DNA from: Paracoccaceae bacterium
Lineage (GTDB): Bacteria; Pseudomonadota; Alphaproteobacteria; Rhodobacterales; Rhodobacteraceae
Direction: 5' to 3'
NCBI GenBank assembly: GCA_021648225.1
Contig: JAKITE010000001.1
Location: 14,597-78,596, forward strand
Length of the DNA stretch: 64,000 nt
Shown: positions 53,625 through 62,960 of the stretch, piece by piece
Position numbering within the stretch: position 1 is the stretch's first letter
How the letters are laid out: every line of letters begins with the position of its first letter
Notes under the pieces: generated by a model
Told to the model about the DNA's origin: nothing
The model's input: only the letters and a program-made list of their open reading frames with translations
Databases searched by the model: none
Made by a program: the position numbers and the translations under genes

Positions 53625-55498
53625 TTGCGTTCCCACGGGCGGGGAAATGCGCCCAGAACTTCGGTAATGGCTGCATCGTCTGCACCGCCCGAAACCATTG
53701 CCAACAGACCCTGCTTTTTATCCTCGACCACTTCGGTAACCTTGGCATCCACACCTGCCGCCGCAAGGCTTTCATTATAAATCCGCTCAATCGAGATTTT
53801 ACGCAGATCGTTTTTCAGGATTTTGCCAACGGCTGTTTTTGGTAGCTCAGCCATGATTTCCACATATTTCGGAATCGCGGCCCGTTCATCAACATTGGCT
53901 TTCAGATGTTCCAGCAATGCGGCTGAATCAGCTGTGCCGCCCTCGACCAGCTCCACATAAACACAAGGCACCTCGCCGGAATGGGCATCACATTGGCCAA
54001 TCGCGCCCGAAAGCGCCACATCGGGGTGGCCTGCCAGCGCGTCTTCGATCACGGCGGGGTCAATATTATGACCACCACGAATGATCAGGTCTTTGGCGCG
54101 GCCGGTGATCCATAAGAATCCGTCCGCATCAATGCGGCCCAGATCACCGGTGCGCATATATTCACCCGCAAACAGGCCGACATTTTTGTCTGCCTCGACA
54201 TAGGTTTCGCCGGTCATGATGCCCGGGTTTTTCACACAAATCTCGGCGATTTCATCGACCATTTTTTCCGAAATAATCGAACCATCCGGATTACAATCCA
54301 GAATTTTGACATCGGTATACGGAAACGGCAAACCAACCGAGCCGATCTTGCGATCCCCGGCCACCGGATTAATCGAAATCAGGCAGGTGGCTTCGGTCAT
54401 GCCGTAACCTTCCAACACCCGAACACCGGTGGCTTTTTCGAATTTCTTGAACAATTCCACCGGCAAAGGTGCCGATCCGCAAAGCGCGTATTTCAATGTG
54501 GAAACATCCGCATCCACCTCGCGCTGCATCAAGGCCGCTACTGCCGTGGGCACGGTTACCATGAATGACGCCTTGTAACGCTCCACCAGTTTCCAGAAAT
54601 TGTCAAAAACCCCGTCGCCGCGATAGCCCTGCGGCGTGGGCATCACCATATGCGCGCCCGACGCGATACAAGACATCAGGATCGGATAGGCGGCAAAAAC
54701 ATGGAACATCGGCAAGGGGCAGATCAATGCGTCTTTTTCGCTGAAAATCTGGAAATCAGCGCACCAGCCATTATAAATCATGCCGGAATAGCGATGTTGG
54801 GCCACCTTTGGCATGCCCGTGGTGCCGCCGGTATGGAAATAAGCCGCCACACGGTCGGTTGAGTTTTCAGCCCAATCGAGGGTTTTGTTTTGCTTGTCCA
54901 TCTCGGTGTTGAAATTCATCACCTTGGCGGAATGGCTGGCATTAACTTTGGGCCGCAGCAGCGGCACAATCCACGCCAAGGGCGGTTTCAAATATCGTTT
55001 CAAATCCACCTCGAGAATGGTTTTGACATTGGGGGCCAAAGCCACCGAATCCGCCACCAGCTGCGCCACGTCGGTTTTGGGGAAAGGCGCCAGCGTCACC
55101 ACAACTTTGGCATTGGTTTCGCGCAATATTGACCCGATTTGTTCAGCCGAAAGCAACGGGTTGATCGGGTTGACAATGCCCGCCGTAGAACCGGCAACAA
55201 AAGCAATCGCCGCTTCGTTACAGTTTGGTAAAATATACGCAACAACGTCAGTTTCCCCCACACCTAACGAGCGAAAAAGATTGGCCGCTTGCGAAACGCG
55301 GCTCCGAAACTGCGACCATGTAAAAGTCTCGGCGGGGTCTTTCGGGCCGGATTTCAGCTGGAATGTTACCGCAGGCCGGTCCGGGTGTTTGTCCACTGTG
55401 TTTGACATGAATTCAAACAATGTGGTGGCTGCCCAACGGTCACCAATCGGCATTTCATTTTCTACGGCTAATTTTTCTTTGATTGTCGCAACTTGCAC
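53621..55498 (-). CDS. Acyl-CoA synthetase (AMP-forming)
   Basis: 625 residues. AMP-binding motifs: YFHTGGTTGMPKVAQHRYSG (P-loop), LEGYGMTEATC, TGDLGRIDADGFLWITGRAKDLIIRGG, and the catalytic Lys region PKTAVGKILKNDLRK. It forms acyl-CoA through an acyl-adenylate. The GMTEATC core and extra length relative to FadD fit medium- or long-chain acids, but the chain length is not known. It lies behind the ABC exporter gene (72-nt gap) on the same strand and tail to tail with the FliM-like gene. Confidence 0.9.
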   Translation of the reverse strand: MQVATIKEKLAVENEMPIGDRWAATTLFEFMSNTVDKHPDRPAVTFQLKSGPKDPAETFTWSQFRSRVSQAANLFRSLGVGETDVVAYILPNCNEAAIAFVAGSTAGIVNPINPLLSAEQIGSILRETNAKVVVTLAPFPKTDVAQLVADSVALAPNVKTILEVDLKRYLKPPLAWIVPLLRPKVNASHSAKVMNFNTEMDKQNKTLDWAENSTDRVAAYFHTGGTTGMPKVAQHRYSGMIYNGWCADFQIFSEKDALICPLPMFHVFAAYPILMSCIASGAHMVMPTPQGYRGDGVFDNFWKLVERYKASFMVTVPTAVAALMQREVDADVSTLKYALCGSAPLPVELFKKFEKATGVRVLEGYGMTEATCLISINPVAGDRKIGSVGLPFPYTDVKILDCNPDGSIISEKMVDEIAEICVKNPGIMTGETYVEADKNVGLFAGEYMRTGDLGRIDADGFLWITGRAKDLIIRGGHNIDPAVIEDALAGHPDVALSGAIGQCDAHSGEVPCVYVELVEGGTADSAALLEHLKANVDERAAIPKYVEIMAELPKTAVGKILKNDLRKISIERIYNESLAAAGVDAKVTEVVEDKKQGLLAMVSGGADDAAITEVLGAFPRPWERN

Positions 55499-55570
55499 TT
55501 TTATTTTCCTCCCATGGAATTTTACCTAAAATGGCGGGTAAAACCTTTTGGAGCAAGAAAAAACGCAATA

Positions 55571-57352
55571 TTACGCTACGCCCTCGGTAAATTGCAGCTT
55601 TGCAAGCCGCGAATACAGGCCTTTTTCGGCCACAAGCGTGTTATGGCTGCCTTCAGCCACGATCCGGCCCTCATCAAAAACAACGATTCGGTCGGCTTTT
55701 TTCACCGTGGCCAGCCGGTGCGCAATGATCAGCGTCGTGCGATTTTGTGACAGGGATTCAACCGCTTGTTGCACGGCACGCTCGGATTCCGCATCCAGTG
55801 CCGATGTGGCTTCGTCCAGCAACAAAATCGGCGCGTCGCGCAACACCGCGCGGGCAATGGCAATGCGTTGTTTTTGCCCACCCGAAAGCATCACGCCCCG
55901 TTCGCCGACATAGCTGTCATAGCCATCCGGCAGTTTGGTTAAAAAATCATGGGCCGCAGCGGCCTTGGCAGCATTTTCAACCTCGGCATCCGATGCATCG
56001 GGGCGGCCAAACCGGATGTTTTCCCGCGCCGAGGTGGCAAAAATCACCGGCTCTTGCGGCACCATCGCCATGGCGCGGCGCATGTCTTCGCGCCGCAGGT
56101 TTTCCAGCGGCACGCCGTCCAGCGTAATTTGGCCCGAATTCGGTTCATAAAACCGCATCAACATCTGGAACACGGTGGTTTTGCCCGCACCCGACGGCCC
56201 GACCAGGGCAATGGTTTCACCGGCTTTGATATTCAGGCTGAAATCCTGCAAGGCCGGAGTGTCAGGGCGCGACGGATAATTGAAATTCAGATTTTCAAAA
56301 GCAATTGCGCCGGTCATCGGTTTGGGCAAAGCAACAGGGTTTTTCGGGTCTTGCACCGTGTCTTGCACCTCGATCAATTCCACCAAGCGTTCGGTCGCAC
56401 CCGCAGCACGTTGCAATTCGCCCCAGATTTCAGACAAAGCCCCGACCGCCCCCGCCACCATCACTGAATAGATCACAAACTGCACCAGCAGCCCCGCATC
56501 CATATCGCCGCTTTTGACCACGCCAGCGCCAACCCACAGCACCGTAACAATGCCGGTAAACACCAGAAAAATAATGCTGGCGGTCATGAAAGATCGTGTC
56601 AGAATGCGTTTCTTGGCCACCTCGAATGCGGCTTCGGTCAGGTCACTATATTTAAGGCGGCTTTCGGATTCGTGGGTATAGGCCTGCACGGTTTGCGCCG
56701 CCAGCAAGGTTTCCGAGGCCATGGCAGACCCGTCCGCGATCCGGTCTTGGCTAATGCGCGACAGGTTTCGCAAACGGCGGCCAAAAACGATGATCGGAAT
56801 GATAATCAACGGCACGGTCAGCATTACCAGCCCCGTTAGATAGGCCGATGTAAATAGCATAAAAACCAGCCCGCCAAAGAAAATCAACACATTACGCAGC
56901 GCCACCGAAACCGAAGAACTGATCACCGACAAAATAAGCGTGGTATCGGTGGTCAGGCGCGAAAGCACCTCGCCGGTCATGATTTTTTCATAAAATTGCG
57001 GACTCATGCCGATAACTTTGTTATAAATCGCAATGCGAATATCGGCAATTACCCGTTCGCCAAGCCGCGTTACCAGATAAAACCGAACCGCAGTGCCCAC
57101 CGCCAACGCGCCGGCAATGGCGATGGCCATCAGGAAAACATCATTGATATTACGAGTGGAATCTGCGGAAAACCCGTCAATCACCCCGCGCACTGCCAAA
57201 GGCAGCAACAGCGACAGGCCGGCAGTGGAAATCAGCGCAGCAAGCGCGCCCCATAACATCTTTTTGTAAGGCCACAAAAACGGCAAAAGCCCGCGCAACG
57301 GCCCAATGGTTTTGGATTTTTCGCGCTCTTGGCCAGAATCAGTAAATGCCAT
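55571..57352 (-). CDS. MsbA-type ABC exporter (fused membrane and ATPase domains)
   Basis: 593 residues. Six-helix transmembrane domain (about 25-320), then the nucleotide-binding domain: Walker A LVGPSGAGKTT, Q-loop FAT, signature MLSGGQKQRIAIARA, Walker B ILLLDEATSALDAES and switch His in IIAHRLATV. The half-size design indicates a homodimer that exports lipids, lipid A-like molecules or drugs. Substrate not determined. The start ATG is preceded by CAGGGGAAAAAC. Confidence 0.92.
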   Translation of the reverse strand: MAFTDSGQEREKSKTIGPLRGLLPFLWPYKKMLWGALAALISTAGLSLLLPLAVRGVIDGFSADSTRNINDVFLMAIAIAGALAVGTAVRFYLVTRLGERVIADIRIAIYNKVIGMSPQFYEKIMTGEVLSRLTTDTTLILSVISSSVSVALRNVLIFFGGLVFMLFTSAYLTGLVMLTVPLIIIPIIVFGRRLRNLSRISQDRIADGSAMASETLLAAQTVQAYTHESESRLKYSDLTEAAFEVAKKRILTRSFMTASIIFLVFTGIVTVLWVGAGVVKSGDMDAGLLVQFVIYSVMVAGAVGALSEIWGELQRAAGATERLVELIEVQDTVQDPKNPVALPKPMTGAIAFENLNFNYPSRPDTPALQDFSLNIKAGETIALVGPSGAGKTTVFQMLMRFYEPNSGQITLDGVPLENLRREDMRRAMAMVPQEPVIFATSARENIRFGRPDASDAEVENAAKAAAAHDFLTKLPDGYDSYVGERGVMLSGGQKQRIAIARAVLRDAPILLLDEATSALDAESERAVQQAVESLSQNRTTLIIAHRLATVKKADRIVVFDEGRIVAEGSHNTLVAEKGLYSRLAKLQFTEGVA

Positions 57353-57431
57353 GTTTTTCCCCTGATTTTATGGATTGCAGGTAATGGCAGAAAACCAAAA
57401 GCACAAGGCGGCGAAATGTCTTGGTTTTCAT

Positions 57432-60400
57432 TCACCTAGGGTTAAACCCGCCACCCCCCGGAGTTTCCAGCCAATATACATCCCCCATCTGCATCTCGCG
57501 TTTATCGGCGGATGCCAATTCTTCAACAGAACCATCCGCGCGCAGAATTCGCGTGCGCCCCGGCCCGCCTGCCGCGCCGCCATTCAATCCCGGCGGCGGG
57601 GTTACCCGATGCCCCGACAAAACCGCCACAGTCATCGGTTCCAGAAACCGGATCTTTCGCGTGCAGCCATCACCGCCGGTAAATTCGCCCTTGCCGCCCG
57701 ACCCTTTGCGGATGGAAAATTCCTCCAGCAAAACGGGGTATCGCCATTCCAGCACTTCGGGGTCGGTCAGGCGTGAATTGGTCATGTGGGTGTGAATGCC
57801 GCTGGTGCCGTTATGGCCCGTGCCATCATGGCGCAGCCCCGCGCCCGAACCGCCGCAAATGGTTTCGTAATACTGGTATTTGGCATTGCCCCAAGTGGTG
57901 TTGTTCATGGTCGATTGCGAAGCCGCCTGAACCCCCAGCGCCAATAACAACGCCGAGGTAACCGCTTGCGATGTCTCCACATTACCGGCAATTACCGCCG
58001 CCGGATATTGTGGTGACAGCATAGTGCCACGCGGCAAAACCACATTAAGCGGCTTCATCACGCCCTCGTTCATCGGGATATTATCATCGACCAACAGCCG
58101 GAAAACATACAGCACCGCTGCACGGGTAACCGGTTCGGGTGCATTATAATTGGTGGCCAATTGGCCGGTGGTTCCGGTGAAATCAATGGTGGCGGTGCGC
58201 GCGGTTTTATCAACGCTGATCTTGACCTTGATTTCGCGCGGGTTACCGTCAAAATCCGGGTCCATCGGATAGGTATATTCGGCGTCTTTCAGGGTCTCGA
58301 TAGCACGGCGGACGCATTCCTCAGCATTGTCCTGCACATGATTCATATAGGCCTGCACGGTTTTCAAACCAAAATGCGCCACCATTTTACGCAATTCCTG
58401 CGCGCCTTTTTCGCAGCTCGCCACCTGTGCTTTCAGGTCGGCAATATTAATGTCAGGGCTGCGCGCCGGATATTTGGCACTGGTCAACAATGCCTTGGTT
58501 TCTTCCTCGCGAAAATACCCCTGATCAACCAGTTTCCAGTTGTCAATCAACGCGCCTTCGTCATGGATCGACCGACTGTCGGGCGGCATAGACCCGGGCG
58601 TCAGCCCACCCACATCGGTATGATGCCCCCGCGCCGAGGAATAAAACAAAATCGTCCCATCCGCACCAAAAACCGGCGTCACAACCGTGATATCCGGCAG
58701 ATGTGTGCCGCCATTATAAGGCGCGTTCAGCACATAAACATCGCCATCCCGCATGTCTGGATTCTGCGCGATAATCGCCTTGACGGATGCCCCCATAGAC
58801 CCGAGATGCACCGGCATATGCGGCGCATTGGCAATCAAATCCCCCTGCCCGTCAAACACCGCACAGGAAAAATCCAAACGTTCCTTGATGGTGATCGAGG
58901 CGGCGGTATTTTCCAGCACCGCGCCCATTTGCTCGGCGATGGACATATACAGATTATTGAACACTTCCAACATGATCGGGTCAGCTTTGGTGCCGATTGC
59001 ATGGTCGGATGCGCGCGCCACAATACGGGTTAGTTCCACATGGTTATGGGCCGTAATTTGGGCCTGCCAGCCCGGTTCAATGGCAATGCTGGTATGGGGT
59101 TCAACCAAAACGGCAGGGCCGGTCAGGGTATCGCCGGGCTGCATATCTTCGCGGCGCACAAAGCGGCTATTGTGCCATTCGCCAGCATAATAAACAGGGG
59201 CCTTCAGCGCCGTGGCATAATCCGTTTCATCGCGTTCAACCATCATCAATTCGGGTTCCGACAAGTCGGTAGACTGGCCGACCGCCTCGACACTGACATT
59301 TTCGATCACCAGCGCATCGCCAGGCGAAAACCCGAACCGCGCTTTATGCGCCAGCTTGAATTCTGCCCGCATCGAGGCTTCATCCGCAAAGCTGATCGGC
59401 AAAGACGTATCGGTGCCTTTAACCTTCAGGTGCAGCGTATTTATCATCAGAATATCAGCCTCCATCACACCTTGGGCCTCGACCTCGCCCATTGCCTGCA
59501 CGCTTAAACCATCAATAATCGCGGCTGCATTCAGGCGGCTTTTACCCGACAAATCCGCCTCCATCGCCTCGGCGCGGCTGGCACGAATATCGGCCAGCCC
59601 CATGCCATATGCCGACAGCAATGACGCCATCGGATGGATCAAACAGGTGGTCATGCCCAGTGTATCCGCAATCGCACAAGCATGCTGCGCCCCCGCCCCG
59701 CCAAACACCGTCAGGCAATATTCCGTCACATCATAACCACGTTGAACAGAAATTTTCTTGATGGCGTTGGCCATGTTTTCCACAGCGATACGCAAAAACC
59801 CGTCCGCCATTTCCTCGGGGGCCAGCCCCGCCTTGGCAGCAATTTCGGCAAAAGCCGCACGGGTAGCCTCAATATCCAGCGGCTGATCCGCATTTGGCCC
59901 GAAAATTGCCGGAAAAAACTCTGGCCGCAATTTGCCAACCATGGCGTTGGCATCGGTCACCGCCAATGTGCCGCCACGCCCGTAACATACCGGCCCGGGA
60001 TTGGCCCCCGCGCTTTCTGGCCCCACCCGCATGCGCGCGCCGTCATAAGCCAGCAGGCTACCGCCCCCCGCCGCCACGGTATGGATATTCATCATCGGCG
60101 CGGTAATGCGCACGCCCGCCACTTCGGTGTTCAGCACCCGTTCAAATTCACCGGCAAAATGGCAAACATCGGTTGATGTGCCACCCATATCAAACCCGAT
60201 CACGTTACTTTTGCCAGCGATTTGGCTGGTGCCGACACAGCCAACCACCCCCCCCGCAGGGCCCGATAATATCGCGTCTTTGCCCTGAAAATTCAGCGCA
60301 TCGGTCAGCCCGCCAGAACTTTGCATAAACATCAACTTGCCCGACATATCCCCATCAAAGGCTGCCGCGACACGGTCGATATAGCGCCGCAAAATCGGTG

Positions 60401-61043
60401 TCAGATAGGCATCCACCACGGTGGTATCGCCGCGCGACACCATTTTCATCAGCGGTGACACCTCGTGGCTAACCGAAACCTGGCTAAAGCCGATTTCGCG
60501 GGCAATCACCGCTGCGGCGGCCTCGTGTTCGCGGTGCCGATAGCCGTGGCAAAACACAATCGCCACCGCCCTGATCCCGCGTTCAAACACCGGCACCAGC
60601 GCATTTTCAAGATGCGCCGCGTCTAAAGGGGCCTCAATGGCCCCGCAGGCGCGCACCCGTTCACGGGCCTCGATCACCTCGGAATATAACATTTCCGGCC
60701 GAATTAATTCACGGGCAAAAATATTTGGCCGCGCCTGATAGGCCAGCCGCAACTGATCCCCTAATCCTGCCGTTATCACCAGCGCCAGCGGATCACCTTT
60801 GCGTTCCAGCAAAGCATTTGTCGCCACCGTAGTGCCCATTTTCACCGAAGCCACCCGATTGGCGGGGATTTGTGCATCCGAATCCAGCGCTAAAAACCCG
60901 CGTATCCCGTGCAGGGCTGCATCGACATATTGTTCAGGGTTTTCCGACAGCAATTTTTTTGTGTGCAATGCGCCCAACGGGTCACGCGCAACAATATCGG
61001 TAAAGGTGCCGCCGCGATCTATCCAGAAATCCCATTTAGTCAT
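57432..61043 (-). CDS. Single-chain ATP-dependent 5-oxoprolinase (HyuA-HyuB fusion)
   Basis: 1203 residues from MTKWDFWIDRGGTFTDIV after GGAGCGCAACAT. N-terminal half HyuA (hydantoinase A; ATP-binding start, VKMGTTVATNALLERKGD, IGFDMGGTSTDVCHF) and C-terminal half HyuB (starts near DPIMLEVFNNLYMSIAEQMG; GDVYVLNAPYNGGTHLPDITVVTPV, DIKVKI-like tail and a closing GGGGFNPR). Fusion in one chain is the eukaryote-like OPLAH form and converts 5-oxoproline plus ATP to glutamate. Hydantoinase activity on related rings is possible. It is a lone gene divergent from the DjlA-like gene. Confidence 0.93.
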   Translation of the reverse strand: MTKWDFWIDRGGTFTDIVARDPLGALHTKKLLSENPEQYVDAALHGIRGFLALDSDAQIPANRVASVKMGTTVATNALLERKGDPLALVITAGLGDQLRLAYQARPNIFARELIRPEMLYSEVIEARERVRACGAIEAPLDAAHLENALVPVFERGIRAVAIVFCHGYRHREHEAAAAVIAREIGFSQVSVSHEVSPLMKMVSRGDTTVVDAYLTPILRRYIDRVAAAFDGDMSGKLMFMQSSGGLTDALNFQGKDAILSGPAGGVVGCVGTSQIAGKSNVIGFDMGGTSTDVCHFAGEFERVLNTEVAGVRITAPMMNIHTVAAGGGSLLAYDGARMRVGPESAGANPGPVCYGRGGTLAVTDANAMVGKLRPEFFPAIFGPNADQPLDIEATRAAFAEIAAKAGLAPEEMADGFLRIAVENMANAIKKISVQRGYDVTEYCLTVFGGAGAQHACAIADTLGMTTCLIHPMASLLSAYGMGLADIRASRAEAMEADLSGKSRLNAAAIIDGLSVQAMGEVEAQGVMEADILMINTLHLKVKGTDTSLPISFADEASMRAEFKLAHKARFGFSPGDALVIENVSVEAVGQSTDLSEPELMMVERDETDYATALKAPVYYAGEWHNSRFVRREDMQPGDTLTGPAVLVEPHTSIAIEPGWQAQITAHNHVELTRIVARASDHAIGTKADPIMLEVFNNLYMSIAEQMGAVLENTAASITIKERLDFSCAVFDGQGDLIANAPHMPVHLGSMGASVKAIIAQNPDMRDGDVYVLNAPYNGGTHLPDITVVTPVFGADGTILFYSSARGHHTDVGGLTPGSMPPDSRSIHDEGALIDNWKLVDQGYFREEETKALLTSAKYPARSPDINIADLKAQVASCEKGAQELRKMVAHFGLKTVQAYMNHVQDNAEECVRRAIETLKDAEYTYPMDPDFDGNPREIKVKISVDKTARTATIDFTGTTGQLATNYNAPEPVTRAAVLYVFRLLVDDNIPMNEGVMKPLNVVLPRGTMLSPQYPAAVIAGNVETSQAVTSALLLALGVQAASQSTMNNTTWGNAKYQYYETICGGSGAGLRHDGTGHNGTSGIHTHMTNSRLTDPEVLEWRYPVLLEEFSIRKGSGGKGEFTGGDGCTRKIRFLEPMTVAVLSGHRVTPPPGLNGGAAGGPGRTRILRADGSVEELASADKREMQMGDVYWLETPGGGGFNPR

Positions 61044-61190
61044 ATGTTGCGCTCCAAAAATCATCCACCGGAATCGAGGTTTATTTCAGCGGATGCAATC
61101 ACACTCGACAGACAGTTACAACACCGATAACGTGATCAAATTTCGGCCAAATGCCCTCGCCATTCTTGAAAAAAGACCTATACTACCGCC

Positions 61191-61883
61191 ATGTCAATCT
61201 GGACCCGCATATCCGAAGCCATTGCCGCCCTTACCTCGGGCGAGGGGCTGACGGCTGTTTTTGACAGGCTGACCACCCCCCCCGAACGCAGCGTTGGCTT
61301 TACCATTGCAGTCATTGCGCTGGGTGCAAAAATGGCCAAAGCCGACGGGCATGTCACCCGCGACGAGGTGGTGGCATTCCGCCAGATTTTCCAGATCGCC
61401 GACGCAGACGAGGCACAAGCCGCCAAGGTTTTCAACCTTGCGCGCCAGGATGTTGCCGGTTTTGAATCCTATGCCGCCAAGGTTGCCAAAATGTTCAAAG
61501 ATGACCGGCAATTTCTTACCGACCTGCTGGAAGGCCTGTTTCACATCGCCATGGCCGATGGCAATTATCACCCCAAAGAAGACGAATTTCTGGGGGTTGT
61601 TGCCAAAATTTTTGACCTGCCCGATGCGTTGTTCCAGTGCCTTCGCACCCGATATGTGCCGGGCTTATCGCCAGACCCATATTCGGTTCTTGGCGTTGCC
61701 CCGGATTTCAGCCTTGATCAAATCCGTGCCAACTGGCGCCGCCTTGTCAAAGCCAACCACCCCGATTTGCTGACCGCGCGCGGGTTACCGGCCGAGGCTG
61801 TGGCGCTGGCCACCACCCGCCTTGCCAATATCAACCGCGCATGGGAAGACATCCAGAACCAGCGCCAGCCAATCATCGCCTGA
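61191..61883 (+). CDS. TerB-J-domain protein (DjlA-like)
   Basis: 230 residues. TerB-like helical domain (about 35-150: FTIAVIALGAKMAKADGHVTRDEVVAF and VAKMFKDDRQFLTDLLEGLFHIAMADG) followed by a J domain (about 165-228) with the essential HPD (VKANHPDLLTARGLP). It likely recruits DnaK. Unlike E. coli DjlA there is no N-terminal membrane helix. It is coupled to the next gene: its TGA stop directly touches the downstream ATG. Confidence 0.86.
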   Translation: MSIWTRISEAIAALTSGEGLTAVFDRLTTPPERSVGFTIAVIALGAKMAKADGHVTRDEVVAFRQIFQIADADEAQAAKVFNLARQDVAGFESYAAKVAKMFKDDRQFLTDLLEGLFHIAMADGNYHPKEDEFLGVVAKIFDLPDALFQCLRTRYVPGLSPDPYSVLGVAPDFSLDQIRANWRRLVKANHPDLLTARGLPAEAVALATTRLANINRAWEDIQNQRQPIIA

Positions 61884-62921
61884 ATGCGTATTGCCACCTA
61901 TAATGTTGAATGGTTTACCAATCTGTTTGATGATGAAAACCAACTGATGCCCGACCAGAACTGGTCCGCGCGCTATAAGGTAAAACGGGTTGATCAGGCC
62001 AATGCGCTGGCGCATGTGTTTGGCAAAATCGACGCAGACGCGATTTTGATTGTCGAGGCCCCCAACACCGATACAAAACGTTCTTCCGTGCAGGCATTGC
62101 AAAATTTTGCCAGCCATTACGGCCTGCGCCAATCCCGTGCGGTCAGTGGTTTCGAAAGCCATACAGACCAGGAACTTTCGGTGCTGTATGACCCGAAAAT
62201 CCTGAAAATGCACCACGACCCGCAAGGCGATATTTCCGATGGTAACCACATCACCCGCAGCCCGCGTTTTGATGGCAAATTCAAACTGGATGTCGATGTC
62301 GATGGCCAGCCCGATGTGCATGTGTTTTCAAAACCCCCGATAGAACTGGCGCTGACCCACCTTGGCAGCGGCAAAAACCTGCGTCTGATCGGCGTGCATG
62401 CCAAATCCAAAGCCCCCCATGGTGCCCGCACCCCGCGCGAGGCAACAAAGATATCGATCACTAACCGCCGCAAACAACTGGCCCAATGCCTGTGGCTGCG
62501 CCAACGGGTCGAAGACCATCTGAAAACCGGCGACAGCATGATTATGCTGGGCGATCTGAATGACGGCCCCGGGCTTGATGGCTATGAAAAACTGTTTGGC
62601 AAATCCAGCGTTGAAATTGTGCTGGGCAGTGCCGACACCCCCGAAACCCGTCTAAAAGACCCCCATGCGGAAATCTGGCTGGACCCGCGCCAAGGCTGGT
62701 CGCTCAGCTCCGCGCGGTTTTATTCGACGCAACACAAACGCTATTTGAATGCCTTGCTTGATTACGTGATGCTATCCCCTGATCTGGTGGCAAGATATGC
62801 CCCGAAATGGCGGATTTTCCACCCGTTTGACGACCCCGAATGTTTTGACAACCGTAAAATGCAAAAAGCCCTGCTTACCGCCTCGGATCATTTTCCGGTT
62901 TGCGTTGACCTTGGGCTTTAA
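61884..62921 (+). CDS. Endonuclease/exonuclease/phosphatase-fold protein
   Basis: 345 residues. EEP motifs: MRIATYNVEWFTNLFDDENQ at the N-terminus, RLIGVHAKSK, MLGDLNDGPGLDGYEKLFG and TASDHFPVCVDLGL at the end (catalytic Asp-His). No signal peptide. The substrate (DNA, sugar phosphate or phospholipid) is undetermined. The ATG follows the stop of the DjlA-like gene directly (TGA-ATG). Confidence 0.86.
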   Translation: MRIATYNVEWFTNLFDDENQLMPDQNWSARYKVKRVDQANALAHVFGKIDADAILIVEAPNTDTKRSSVQALQNFASHYGLRQSRAVSGFESHTDQELSVLYDPKILKMHHDPQGDISDGNHITRSPRFDGKFKLDVDVDGQPDVHVFSKPPIELALTHLGSGKNLRLIGVHAKSKAPHGARTPREATKISITNRRKQLAQCLWLRQRVEDHLKTGDSMIMLGDLNDGPGLDGYEKLFGKSSVEIVLGSADTPETRLKDPHAEIWLDPRQGWSLSSARFYSTQHKRYLNALLDYVMLSPDLVARYAPKWRIFHPFDDPECFDNRKMQKALLTASDHFPVCVDLGL

Positions 62922-62960
62922 GCCCCCATATATTTCAAAGAATCCAAACCGGAGAGACCG

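Noticed and set aside
58161..59033. Open frame of 290 codons on the plus strand inside the 5-oxoprolinase gene
   Set aside because: Entirely antisense to a clear 1203-residue enzyme; composition is His/Arg/Gly-rich as expected from a reverse frame.
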